Source: Gallionella sp. (GTDB lineage Bacteria; Pseudomonadota; Gammaproteobacteria; Burkholderiales; Gallionellaceae). From it: a DNA stretch of 64,000 nt. The notes under the pieces were generated by a model. It made no database searches, was not told the DNA's origin, and saw only the letters and a list, made by a program, of their open reading frames with translations. The translations under genes and the position numbers were made by a program. The stretch lies in assembly GCA_023259035.1 (NCBI GenBank), contig JAHFRA010000002.1:91335-155334 (forward strand). The letters are read 5' to 3'. Shown here piece by piece: positions 9,412-17,522 of this stretch (its first letter is position 1; each line of letters starts with the position of its first letter).

Positions 9412-11439
9412 TCGGATTTGTTCTTCACCGCCAAACGTGTTGACACCCGAGAGGCATTTATCCGGGCGCTGGATGAGCTCTACCCAGACATCGTGCTCGC
9501 CGACTACAAGCTGCCCTCCTTCGACGGCGGCTCCGCGCTGAAGATTGTCCGGCAACAATATCCGACTGTGCCGGTGCTGATGGTAACCGGCGCCGTGGGA
9601 GATGAGATAGCCGTCGAGTTGCTCAAGCTGGGTGCGCGAGACTATATCCTCAAGGATCGGCTGGCGCGGCTCGGAACCGCAGTGCGGCGAGTCCTTTCCG
9701 AAAATCAAGATACCTGCGCCCGCAAGGCGGCAGAGAAAGCCTTGTTCGAAAGCGAGAACCAATTGCGCCTGCTGCTGGATTCCGCCGCCGAAGCGATATA
9801 TGGCCTCGATATGCAGGGGAACTGCACGTTCTGCAACCCATCCTGTCTCGAAATGCTGGGCTACCAGCACACCGACGAACTGGTCGGCAAGAACATGCAT
9901 GACCTGATCCACCATCGGCATGCAAACGGAACCGCATTCCCGGTGAATGACTGCCGCATTTACCGCGCTTTCCTGACGGGTGAAAAAGTGCATGTGGACG
10001 ATGAAGTGCTGTGGCGCGCCGACGGCACCTGCTTCCCCGCCGAATACTGGTCGCACCCGCAAATCCGCGACGGCGCGGTGATCGGTGCCGTCGTGACTTT
10101 CCTGGACATCACCGCGCGCAAAAAATCCGAGGAAACCATCTTTAAGCAGGCCAATTTCGATGCGCTGACCGGGCTGCCCAACCGCCACATGTTCTACGAC
10201 CGCCTGGCGCAGGAAATCAAAAAAGCGCATCGCGATGGCCTGAAAGTGCCGCTGCTGTCGATTGATCTCGACAAATTCAAGGAGGTCAACGACACGCTCG
10301 GGCACAGCATGGGTGACATCCTGCTGGTGGAAGCGGCGCGCCGCATCCGCAACTGCATGCACGAGCTGGACACGGTGGCGCGTATGGACGGTGACGAGTT
10401 CGCCGTCATCCTGTCGGCACTCGACAACGTCGGCAGCATTGAGCGGGTGGCCGGAAATCTTCTGCAGAAGCTGGCTGAGCCTTTCCAGTTGGGAAGCGAA
10501 ATGGTTTATGTGTCGGCCAGCATCGGCATCACGCTGTATCCCGACGATGCCACCAGGATGGAAGACCTGCTCAAGAACGCCAATCAGGCGATGCATGCCG
10601 CCAAAGATAAGGGCCGCAATCGTTTCAGCTACTTCATGCAAGCCATGCAGGAAGCGGCGCAGGCCCGGCTGCGGCTGGTCAACGACTTGCGCGGTGCATT
10701 GGCTGCCCGGCAGCTCAGGGTCTATTTCCAGCCTATCGTGGACGTGGCGACGGGAAACATCAACAAGGCGGAAGCGCTGGTTCGCTGGCAGCACCCGGAG
10801 CGGGGCTTGGTCAGCCCGGTTGAATTCATTCCACTGGCCGAGGAAACCGGACTCATTTTCGAAATCGGCGACTGGGTGTTTCATGAATCCATGCGCTGGG
10901 CCGAGCGCTGGAGGGCGTTGCACAACCCATTGCTGCAGATCAGCGTGAACAAATCGCCGTTGCAGTTTTACAAGGACGGCGGTGACAACACGGCATGGCT
11001 ATCCCACTTGCGCGAACTTGACCTGCCCGGTCAAAGCCTCGCCATCGAGATTACCGAGGGTTTGTTGATGGATGCAAATGCCTCCGTTACCGGCGCGCTT
11101 TTCGCGTTGCGTGACGCCGGTATCCAGGTCTCGATGGATGATTTCGGCACCGGCTATTCGTCGCTGTCCTATCTCAAGAAGTTCCATATTGATTATTTGA
11201 AAATCGACAAATCTTTCGTCCGTGACATGGTAACCGACCCAAACGATATGGCCTTATCCGAAGCTATCATCGTGATGGCGCACAAACTCGGCATAAAAGT
11301 GATCGCCGAAGGGGTGGAAACAAAAAAACAGCTTAACCTGCTGGCCCTTGCGGGGTGCGACTACGCGCAAGGGTACTTGTATTCCAGGCCGGTGCCGCCC
11401 GAAGAGTTCGAGGAGTTGTTGAAACAGGGTTATCTGTAA
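9325..11439 (+). CDS. REC-PAS-GGDEF-EAL protein, probable c-di-GMP phosphodiesterase
   Basis: The 704-residue cytoplasmic protein has a receiver (about 8-125, Asp in IVLADYKLP), a PAS domain (about 148-265), a GGDEF domain (about 280-435) and an EAL domain (about 450-700). The cyclase signature is degenerate: ARM is followed by DGDEF (Asp355), and the inhibitory RxxD site reads HELD. The EAL side looks intact: Glu483 in EALVRW, Asn in ISVNKSP, DDFGTG, LKIDKSF and AEGVET. It most likely degrades c-di-GMP. The ATG at 9325 is chosen because the receiver begins right after it; the strong ribosome-binding sequence is 24 bp upstream, next to an out-of-frame ATG at 9303. Confidence 0.92.
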   Translation: MTQATTPLRILMLEDSPTDAELIERELRKSDLFFTAKRVDTREAFIRALDELYPDIVLADYKLPSFDGGSALKIVRQQYPTVPVLMVTGAVGDEIAVELLKLGARDYILKDRLARLGTAVRRVLSENQDTCARKAAEKALFESENQLRLLLDSAAEAIYGLDMQGNCTFCNPSCLEMLGYQHTDELVGKNMHDLIHHRHANGTAFPVNDCRIYRAFLTGEKVHVDDEVLWRADGTCFPAEYWSHPQIRDGAVIGAVVTFLDITARKKSEETIFKQANFDALTGLPNRHMFYDRLAQEIKKAHRDGLKVPLLSIDLDKFKEVNDTLGHSMGDILLVEAARRIRNCMHELDTVARMDGDEFAVILSALDNVGSIERVAGNLLQKLAEPFQLGSEMVYVSASIGITLYPDDATRMEDLLKNANQAMHAAKDKGRNRFSYFMQAMQEAAQARLRLVNDLRGALAARQLRVYFQPIVDVATGNINKAEALVRWQHPERGLVSPVEFIPLAEETGLIFEIGDWVFHESMRWAERWRALHNPLLQISVNKSPLQFYKDGGDNTAWLSHLRELDLPGQSLAIEITEGLLMDANASVTGALFALRDAGIQVSMDDFGTGYSSLSYLKKFHIDYLKIDKSFVRDMVTDPNDMALSEAIIVMAHKLGIKVIAEGVETKKQLNLLALAGCDYAQGYLYSRPVPPEEFEELLKQGYL

Positions 11440-11513
11440 CACCGGTTTGCGGTTTGTGGATGCCGTCTTTCCGGTCAAGCGATTTTTTCCATAATTTGGT
11501 TAAGGAGTTTCTC

Positions 11514-12500
11514 ATGTGGAAATTATTCGCCCTGCTAATATTCATCACTGCTCTCATGGGCTGCCAAAAGACGCCGCCCAAAAATGCGGAGCCACCCCAG
11601 AAAATCACCGTCGCTTACACCTGGCAACCGCAGAGCACCCTCGTCCACATCGCGGCAGCAAAAGGATATTTCACCGGGGAAGGGCTCGATGCGCAGCCGC
11701 TGATGCACACCTACGGCAAGGCGGCGCTGCAATCGGTCACCGAGAACAAGGCCGATTTTGCCACCGTCGCGGAAACTCCCGTCATGTTCAACGTGCTCAA
11801 GGGCGAAAAGATTTTCGTGATCGCCAACATCGAAGCGAGCTCCATGAACAACGCGATCGTCGCAAGAAAAAGCGCGGGCATCGCAGTACCCGGCGACTTG
11901 AAAGGGAAGCGCATCGGCTTCACGCCCGGCACCACGTCCGACTTCTTCCTCGATTCGCTGCTGACGGCAAACGGCCTGACGCGGCATGAAATCCAGCCCG
12001 TCGCACTGAAACCCGAAGAGATGCAGGATGCCATGATGGCGAAGAAGATCGATGCGGCTTCCGTCTGGAACTATCCGCTGACACTGATCAAACGGCAGCT
12101 CGGGCCTGACGGGGCGATTTTTTACGACCGGGAAATCTATACCGAAACGTTCAACATCGCCGCACAGCAAGATTATGTCCGCAAAAATCCGGAGACGGTC
12201 AAACGCTTTCTCCGCGCCCTGATCAAGGCGGAAGATTTCGTGGCAAAAAACCCGGACGAAGCGCAGGCCATCATGTCCGCAGCAACGAAGATAGACAAAG
12301 GCCTTATCCACGAAGTCTGGAATGCCTTCAACTACCATGTCGTGCAAGACCAGACGCTCCTGATCACGCTGGAGGATGAAACAAGGTGGGCGATGAAAAA
12401 CCAGTTGACCGAGCGGACTGACATGCCCGACTACCTGGGCTACATCCATCTCGACAGCCTCAGAGCGGTCAAGCCGGAAGCGATCAAGATGAACCGCTAG
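11514..12500 (+). CDS. NMT1/TauA-like substrate-binding lipoprotein
   Basis: The ATG at 11514 follows AAGGAG and starts a 328-residue protein with a lipoprotein signal peptide (lipobox LMGC, Cys17). The mature part is a periplasmic binding fold of the NMT1/SsuA/NrtA group: KITVAYTWQPQSTLVHIAAAKGYF at the start, GKRIGFTPGTTSDFF in the middle. No ABC permease or ATPase is adjacent. It lies 74 bp after the GGDEF-EAL gene and 6 bp before a sensor kinase, which suggests it presents a ligand to that kinase instead of feeding a transporter. The ligand is unknown; sulfonates, nitrate or pyrimidine-like compounds are bound by relatives. Confidence 0.87.
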   Translation: MWKLFALLIFITALMGCQKTPPKNAEPPQKITVAYTWQPQSTLVHIAAAKGYFTGEGLDAQPLMHTYGKAALQSVTENKADFATVAETPVMFNVLKGEKIFVIANIEASSMNNAIVARKSAGIAVPGDLKGKRIGFTPGTTSDFFLDSLLTANGLTRHEIQPVALKPEEMQDAMMAKKIDAASVWNYPLTLIKRQLGPDGAIFYDREIYTETFNIAAQQDYVRKNPETVKRFLRALIKAEDFVAKNPDEAQAIMSAATKIDKGLIHEVWNAFNYHVVQDQTLLITLEDETRWAMKNQLTERTDMPDYLGYIHLDSLRAVKPEAIKMNR

Positions 12501-12506
12501 GCCATC

Positions 12507-14018
12507 ATGCGCATCACTACCCGGCTAAGGATCATTTCAACCGTTACGGCAGCCGCTCTCGTCGTGCTGGCGCCGGTGCTTATCTGGTCATTCCTCGAAT
12601 TCAAGAGCGCGAACAACGACGATTCTCTTGCCGACGCAATCAGTGCCGGTTTTTCCGAACGCACCTCGTTCAGCGGCCAGTATTTCCTGTACCGTGAAGG
12701 CCGCATACAGGCGCAATGGGATAAGAGCAATAAGGCAATCGACCGCCTGTTGCGCCAGGCCGAGGTTCAATTCCATAGCGAAAAAGAACGGCAAGTTCTG
12801 GAACGGCTGCGCAGGAATATGGAAGGCGGTGCGGATATTCTCAACCGCATCATCAAAAATAACGAAGTATTAAAAACAGCCGTCGGCAACCGCCAGGTTT
12901 ACGAAGAGCTCGACAAAAGGCTGTTCAGCCAATTGCTGCTGAAGAACGTCGCAACCCGCGATATGACAACCGCCTTGAAGGATGCAAGCACACGGCATAT
13001 TGAGAAGACCTACCGATACCTGACCATCGTCATCGGTTTGTTCGCATTCACGCTGGCGCTTGCCACCATCCTGACCTCGATGCAGATCGGCAGGTTAATC
13101 CGCAAACGCCTGACGCCGCTGCACGATGGCGCAAAAATCGTTGCCGGCGGCGACCTGGATCACCGGATCAAGTGTGATGGCGCTGATGAGTTTGCCGAAC
13201 TCGCCCTGTCCATCAACGCCATGACGGACAAGCTCGAAGCAGAAATCAGCGCGCACAAGCAGGCGGAAGAAAAGATCAAGGAGCTTAACCAGAACCTCGA
13301 GATGCGGGTGATCGAACGGACGGCGCAATTGGAAGCTTCCGGCAAGGACATGGAAGATTTCAACTACAACATTTCCCATGACTTGCGCGCGCCATTGCGC
13401 GCGATTGACAGCTTTTCGCGGATACTGCTGGAAGAGTATGCCGTCAGGCTGGATGATGAAGGCAGACGGATGCTGAAGGTGGTAGGCGACAATGCCCGGA
13501 AAATGGGACAGCTGATAGACGATCTCCTGGCATTCTCCCGCACCGGGCGCATTAAGGTTGAACGTTCCGCAATCAACATGAAAAACCTGGTGGCTGGTGT
13601 ATGGGAAGAGCTTCAGCCGGGCATGGTCGGGCGGGACGTGCGGCTGGACATCCGCGACATGCCGCCCGCCGAAGGAGACCCGGCCACGATCCGCCAAGTC
13701 GTTTTCAACCTGCTGTCCAATGCGGTCAAATTCACGCAGCAGCGTGCGGATGCCCGGATCGAGGTGGGCGGCCATGCGGATGAACATGAGGCCGTCTATC
13801 ATGTAAAAGATAATGGTGTCGGCTTCGACATGCAATACGCCCCGAAATTGTTCGGCGTATTCCAGCGCCTGCATGGCATGGATGAATTCGAAGGTACCGG
13901 CATCGGGTTGGCCATCGTCAAGCGCATCATCGCCAAACACGACGGGCGAGTGTGGGCGGAAGGCAAGGTCAACGAGGGCGCAACGATTTATTTTGCGTTG
14001 CCGTACGGGAAGAAATAG
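12507..14018 (+). CDS. HAMP-domain sensor histidine kinase
   Basis: The 503-residue membrane kinase has a transmembrane helix at about 10-31, a periplasmic helical region of about 140 residues, a second helix at about 172-192, HAMP at about 195-250, a coiled coil, HisKA with acceptor His291 in NYNISHDLRAP and HATPase_c ending [11 protein letters not shown]. The start lies 6 bp after the binding-protein gene, so the two should form one transcript. Its partner regulator is not adjacent; the nearby single-domain receivers are candidates. Confidence 0.92.
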   Translation: MRITTRLRIISTVTAAALVVLAPVLIWSFLEFKSANNDDSLADAISAGFSERTSFSGQYFLYREGRIQAQWDKSNKAIDRLLRQAEVQFHSEKERQVLERLRRNMEGGADILNRIIKNNEVLKTAVGNRQVYEELDKRLFSQLLLKNVATRDMTTALKDASTRHIEKTYRYLTIVIGLFAFTLALATILTSMQIGRLIRKRLTPLHDGAKIVAGGDLDHRIKCDGADEFAELALSINAMTDKLEAEISAHKQAEEKIKELNQNLEMRVIERTAQLEASGKDMEDFNYNISHDLRAPLRAIDSFSRILLEEYAVRLDDEGRRMLKVVGDNARKMGQLIDDLLAFSRTGRIKVERSAINMKNLVAGVWEELQPGMVGRDVRLDIRDMPPAEGDPATIRQVVFNLLSNAVKFTQQRADARIEVGGHADEHEAVYHVKDNGVGFDMQYAPKLFGVFQRLHGMDEFEGTGIGLAIVKRIIAKHDGRVWAEGKVNEGATIYFALPYGKK

Positions 14019-14063
14019 CAAGGTTGTGCGAAGCCTGTCCTGATGCAACTGCTGATAGAACGA

Positions 14064-14154
14064 CTAGTATCGCGTCACAGAATTATCGGAACATGTTCAA
14101 AACCTGCAGGTAGATTCCAAACAATATTTCGTAATTTATGATTTGCAATACTAG
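14064..14154. mobile_element. MITE-like element, arm 1 (91 bp)
   Basis: Begins CTAGTATCGC and ends GCAATACTAG, so it has its own terminal inverted repeats. A second copy lies in reverse orientation at 15172-15370, on the other side of the hemerythrin-like gene. No reading frame of note. Confidence 0.75.
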
Positions 14155-14547
14155 CCCGCATGGGTCATCTGTCGATCTGCTGAAAATTTTCAGGAAACGC
14201 TTAACCCTGCTACTCTCGATAACTATTATCTTGTGTCAATTCGCTGCGTCTTTCGGCATATTGCCAATGTAGAATTGTATTGATAGTGTGTGCGCCCATG
14301 CATCCATAGCCTTCGTATTACATGAACATGGCCCGCCCAATTTATTTCGTTGCTGCGTAACACTTGGCCTGCCGATTAAAGAACAGCGTGCCACGCAAGA
14401 GAACGGTGGAATATATGGCACAATGCAAAGCGTTATGCGGCAAAAGCGTCGCATAACTTATTATTAGCGCCCATCCTCTTATAGCGTCACCAATGAGAGA
14501 CACATGAAGTGCTACCGAAAAAATTGACGAAAAAGGAAGTGCAAAGT
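14155..14547. other. Gene-free stretch before the hemerythrin-like gene
   Basis: About 390 bp, relatively AT-rich, between MITE arm 1 and the hemerythrin-like gene. It should carry that gene's promoter. I see no confident open frame or repeat in it. Confidence 0.5.
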
Positions 14548-14958
14548 ATGAATATTGATAAATTCAAGCAGGATCATCTGACCATTTTGGGTAACGCGAC
14601 CGAACTCAGGCGCCTAATACAAGCAGGCATTGCTGGCAACGCCGAAGCCATCGCGAAAATGATCGTTTCCATGAGCGCCAACATCAAGATGCATCTGGCC
14701 TCTGAAGACCGGGTGCTCTATCCTGGACTTACCGGTTCGAGCAACACCACGGCGGCCCAAATGGCCAAGAAGTTTCAGGCCGAGATGGGTGCTATTGCCG
14801 CCGCCTACGGTGATTTTTCGCGCAAGTGGAATATAGGATCTAAGGTTGCAGCCGAACCGGATGAGTTCCGCAAGGCGGCGGATCAAATTCTTAAAGCCCT
14901 GCATGAACGCATCCAACGCGAGGACAGAGATCTTTACCCGCTGGCGGAGCGTGTCTAG
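14548..14958 (+). CDS. Hemerythrin-like (HHE) domain protein
   Basis: The ATG at 14548 follows GGAAG with good spacing and is preferred to an in-frame ATG 13 codons upstream. The 136-residue four-helix protein keeps the HHE ligand pattern: DHLTIL near the N-terminus, HLASEDRVLYP in the middle and HERIQREDRDLYPL at the end. Such domains bind a di-iron centre and are used for oxygen, NO or iron-linked functions. It is a lone gene, flanked by inverted copies of a MITE-like element, so it may have moved as a unit. Confidence 0.88.
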   Translation: MNIDKFKQDHLTILGNATELRRLIQAGIAGNAEAIAKMIVSMSANIKMHLASEDRVLYPGLTGSSNTTAAQMAKKFQAEMGAIAAAYGDFSRKWNIGSKVAAEPDEFRKAADQILKALHERIQREDRDLYPLAERV

Positions 14959-15171
14959 CCGGATCGCGTATTTTTCCTTTCAGGTCATCCGCCCTGCCTA
15001 CGAAGAATGCGTTGGCTATTTTGCGTAAATGCTGTAGAAAAACTCAGAATTTCCATCGGTACGCGGGGGAGGCGCAAATGCCGTAGAGCGGTTTTGGGAG
15101 AGGGTGGGTGGGGCAGCTCTCATTTTCTGCCCAATAAATTACCCAGGCGCTCAGAAAATGTTGGTGCCTCG

Positions 15172-15370
15172 CTAGTATTGCAAATCATAAATTACGAAAT
15201 ATTGTTTGGAACCTACCCGCGTTTTCGTAAGGCGGATGAGCCGCAGGCGTTACCGGTGCCGGGGCACACGTTTTTGCATCCGCCGAATGAAAATCATACG
15301 GCGGAAGGCGCTACGCTTTTCCGCCCTACGGTTTTGAACATGTTCCGATAATTCTGTGATGCGCTACCAG
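15172..15370. mobile_element. MITE-like element, arm 2, inverted and interrupted
   Basis: Reverse complement of the element at 14064-14154: CTAGTATTGCAAATCATAA at one end and ATTCTGTGATGCGCTACCAG at the other. It is split by about 110 bp (roughly 15220-15330) of unrelated sequence. Confidence 0.75.
15220..15330. repeat. REP-type repeat nested in MITE arm 2
   Basis: Contains TAAGGCGGATGAGCCGCAGG and, in opposite sense, GGCGGAAGGCGCTACGC followed by CCGCCCTACG. This is a common style of dispersed intergenic palindrome in proteobacteria. It interrupts the MITE arm, so it is the younger insertion. Confidence 0.6.
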
Positions 15371-15458
15371 CCTAGCCGAAGGGCGAAGCGTGCCCAACGC
15401 GCTATTGCAGGCTGTATGCATTATCTGTCCACCTGGGTTAATCGAAAAGGAAAGCCCG

Positions 15459-17522
15459 ATGCATGGTACTTCCACAACACATGACGCCAACTCCCAAGGT
15501 ACATCGTCGGCGGAGAAAATTGGCTGGGCGAAAACTATCGCCATTTTTACCCTGGCCCTGGGGCTGGTTGTCCTGTCCGGCTGGGCATGGAACATAGACG
15601 CGTTCAAGCGTCTGCTGCCGGGGCTGGTCACCATGAAGGCGAATACCGCCGCCGCTTTCGCCCTGGCCGGAATAAGCCTGTACCTGCACACGCTACGGCA
15701 AATTTCACCAGCCACCCTGATGACCAGGCGGTTGGGCGCGGCCCTGGTATTGCTGCTCGGCCTGGCGACACTCTCGGAATACTACCTTGGCTGGGACGCA
15801 GGCATCGACCAACTGCTGTTCAGCGAACCCGCCGGGGAAATATTGACATCACATCCCGGGCGGATGTCCACCATCACGGCCACCAACTTCGCATTGATAG
15901 GCGGCGCGCTGTTGCTCGTGGAAGCACGGTTGTGGATGGCTGCCCAGGCAGCGGCGTTTGCCGTGGCGATATCCGCGTTGCTGCCGCTGGGCGGCTACAT
16001 ATTCGGCAACCTGTCGCCCACCCATATTGGCAGCACTACAGCCATTGCAGCGCACACGGCAGCGGGTTTTCTGGTGCTGGCCGTGGGTGTTCTGGCAGCC
16101 ATGCAGAACCACGGCCTCATGATGCGGCTGCGGAAAAAATCACTGGTGATCGGCCTGGCAACTTCGCTGATTACCCTGATTATTATATTTGGTGCGGCTT
16201 ACTATAACTTCGTGCAAAAAGACAAGGCAAGCCAGTGGGTGGAACACACCTACGAAGTGATTCAAAGCATGGATTCATTCTCCAATTCGCTGCACGATTT
16301 CTTGTATCACAACCGGGGGTTCCTGCTTACCGGTGATAACCTCCAGTTGGTGGAAAAGGAGAAGCGCCACAGCGCCATGCTGGCCGAACTTGCCAGGGTG
16401 CACGAGATGACATCCAGCAACCCGGTGCAGCATGAACGTCTGGAAGCGCTGGACAAACTCGTCCAGCAACGCATAGAACGCGCCGATATGGCGGTGCGGG
16501 TGCGGCGCGAAAAAGGCCCAGAGGCTGCCGCAGCAATGGTTGTCAGCGGCAAGGGCGACACCTTGACCGATGAAATTGAGGCAAAACTGGATGAGCTGGA
16601 AAATACGGAAAAAGACCTGCTGAAAGAGCGGCAAAGAATTGCCGAGGTCACGAGATCCAGCAGTTTGTTCACCTTGGGAACCCTGGCGGCAGCCAGCTTA
16701 TTGTTGCTGCTGTGGGTATTCAGGACATCGCAACGTGAAATCAGCGAACGCAAACGGGCGGAAGAGAAGATCAGGGAACTTAACCTGGGCCTGGAGTCGC
16801 GGGTGATCGAGCGGACGGCGCAATTGGAAGCCGCCAACAAGGATATGGAAGATTTCAACTACAACATTTCCCATGACTTGCGCGCGCCGTTGCGCGCGGT
16901 CGATGGCTTTTCGCGGATACTGCTGGAAGAGTATGTTGACAAGCTGGATGACGAAGGCAAGCGGATGTTGAATGTGGTGGGCGGAAACGCCCGGAAAATG
17001 GGGCAACTGATAGACGGCCTCCTGGCATTTTCCCGTGTCGGACGCAGCAAGATTGAGCGCTCCGCCATCAACATGAGAACCATGGTGGCGTGCGCGTGGG
17101 AAGAGCTCAAGCCGGAAATGGCCGGGCGGGATGTGCGGCTGGAACTCCGCGACCTCCCGCCCGCCGATGGCGATCCCGCGATGATGCGCCAGGTTGTTTT
17201 CAACCTGCTGTCCAATGCGGTGAAATTCACGCAGCACCGCGCGGATGCACGGGTCGAAGTAAGCGGCTATGCCGATGGGCGTGAAATTGTTTACCATGTC
17301 AAAGACAACGGCGTCGGGTTCGACATGGAGTATGCGAATAAATTGTTCGGTGTCTTCCAGCGCCTGCATGGCATGGAAGAATTCGAGGGCACGGGCATCG
17401 GGCTGGCTGTCGTCAAGCGCATCATCACCAAGCACGGCGGGCGGGTGTGGGCGGAAGGCAAAGTCAACGAAGGGGCGACGATTTATTTTGCGTTGCCGGC
17501 AAAGAGGGAAGATCATGATTGA
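15459..17522 (+). CDS. Multi-pass membrane histidine kinase with CHASE3-like sensor
   Basis: The ATG at 15459 follows AAAAGGAAAG. The 687-residue protein begins with about seven hydrophobic helices (residues about 25-245, MASE-like integral sensor), then a CHASE3-like extracytoplasmic segment (around ASQWVEHTYEVIQSMDS and LLTGD), another helix at about 400-420, a coiled coil, HisKA with His472 in NYNISHDLRAP and HATPase_c ending [11 protein letters not shown]. The stop codon overlaps the next kinase gene by 8 bp. From the HisKA domain on, the protein is very close to the kinases at 12507 and 17515. The stimulus is unknown. Confidence 0.9.
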   Translation: MHGTSTTHDANSQGTSSAEKIGWAKTIAIFTLALGLVVLSGWAWNIDAFKRLLPGLVTMKANTAAAFALAGISLYLHTLRQISPATLMTRRLGAALVLLLGLATLSEYYLGWDAGIDQLLFSEPAGEILTSHPGRMSTITATNFALIGGALLLVEARLWMAAQAAAFAVAISALLPLGGYIFGNLSPTHIGSTTAIAAHTAAGFLVLAVGVLAAMQNHGLMMRLRKKSLVIGLATSLITLIIIFGAAYYNFVQKDKASQWVEHTYEVIQSMDSFSNSLHDFLYHNRGFLLTGDNLQLVEKEKRHSAMLAELARVHEMTSSNPVQHERLEALDKLVQQRIERADMAVRVRREKGPEAAAAMVVSGKGDTLTDEIEAKLDELENTEKDLLKERQRIAEVTRSSSLFTLGTLAAASLLLLLWVFRTSQREISERKRAEEKIRELNLGLESRVIERTAQLEAANKDMEDFNYNISHDLRAPLRAVDGFSRILLEEYVDKLDDEGKRMLNVVGGNARKMGQLIDGLLAFSRVGRSKIERSAINMRTMVACAWEELKPEMAGRDVRLELRDLPPADGDPAMMRQVVFNLLSNAVKFTQHRADARVEVSGYADGREIVYHVKDNGVGFDMEYANKLFGVFQRLHGMEEFEGTGIGLAVVKRIITKHGGRVWAEGKVNEGATIYFALPAKREDHD

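Larger units (their letters stand above)
14959..15458. other. Gene-free stretch dominated by repeats
   Basis: Five hundred bp with no convincing gene. The first 210 bp show nothing recognisable; the rest is the second MITE-like arm with a nested REP-type insertion (15172-15370) and then the leader of the next kinase gene. Confidence 0.6.

Noticed and set aside
9319..10923. A 534-codon open frame on the minus strand
   Set aside because: It lies antisense to the REC-PAS-GGDEF-EAL gene, has no ribosome-binding site or domain, and is explained by the GC bias of the real gene. The same applies to the long antisense frames at 619-1440, 3559-4458, 5299-6375, 11535-12449, 21272-22537 and 62264-63292.
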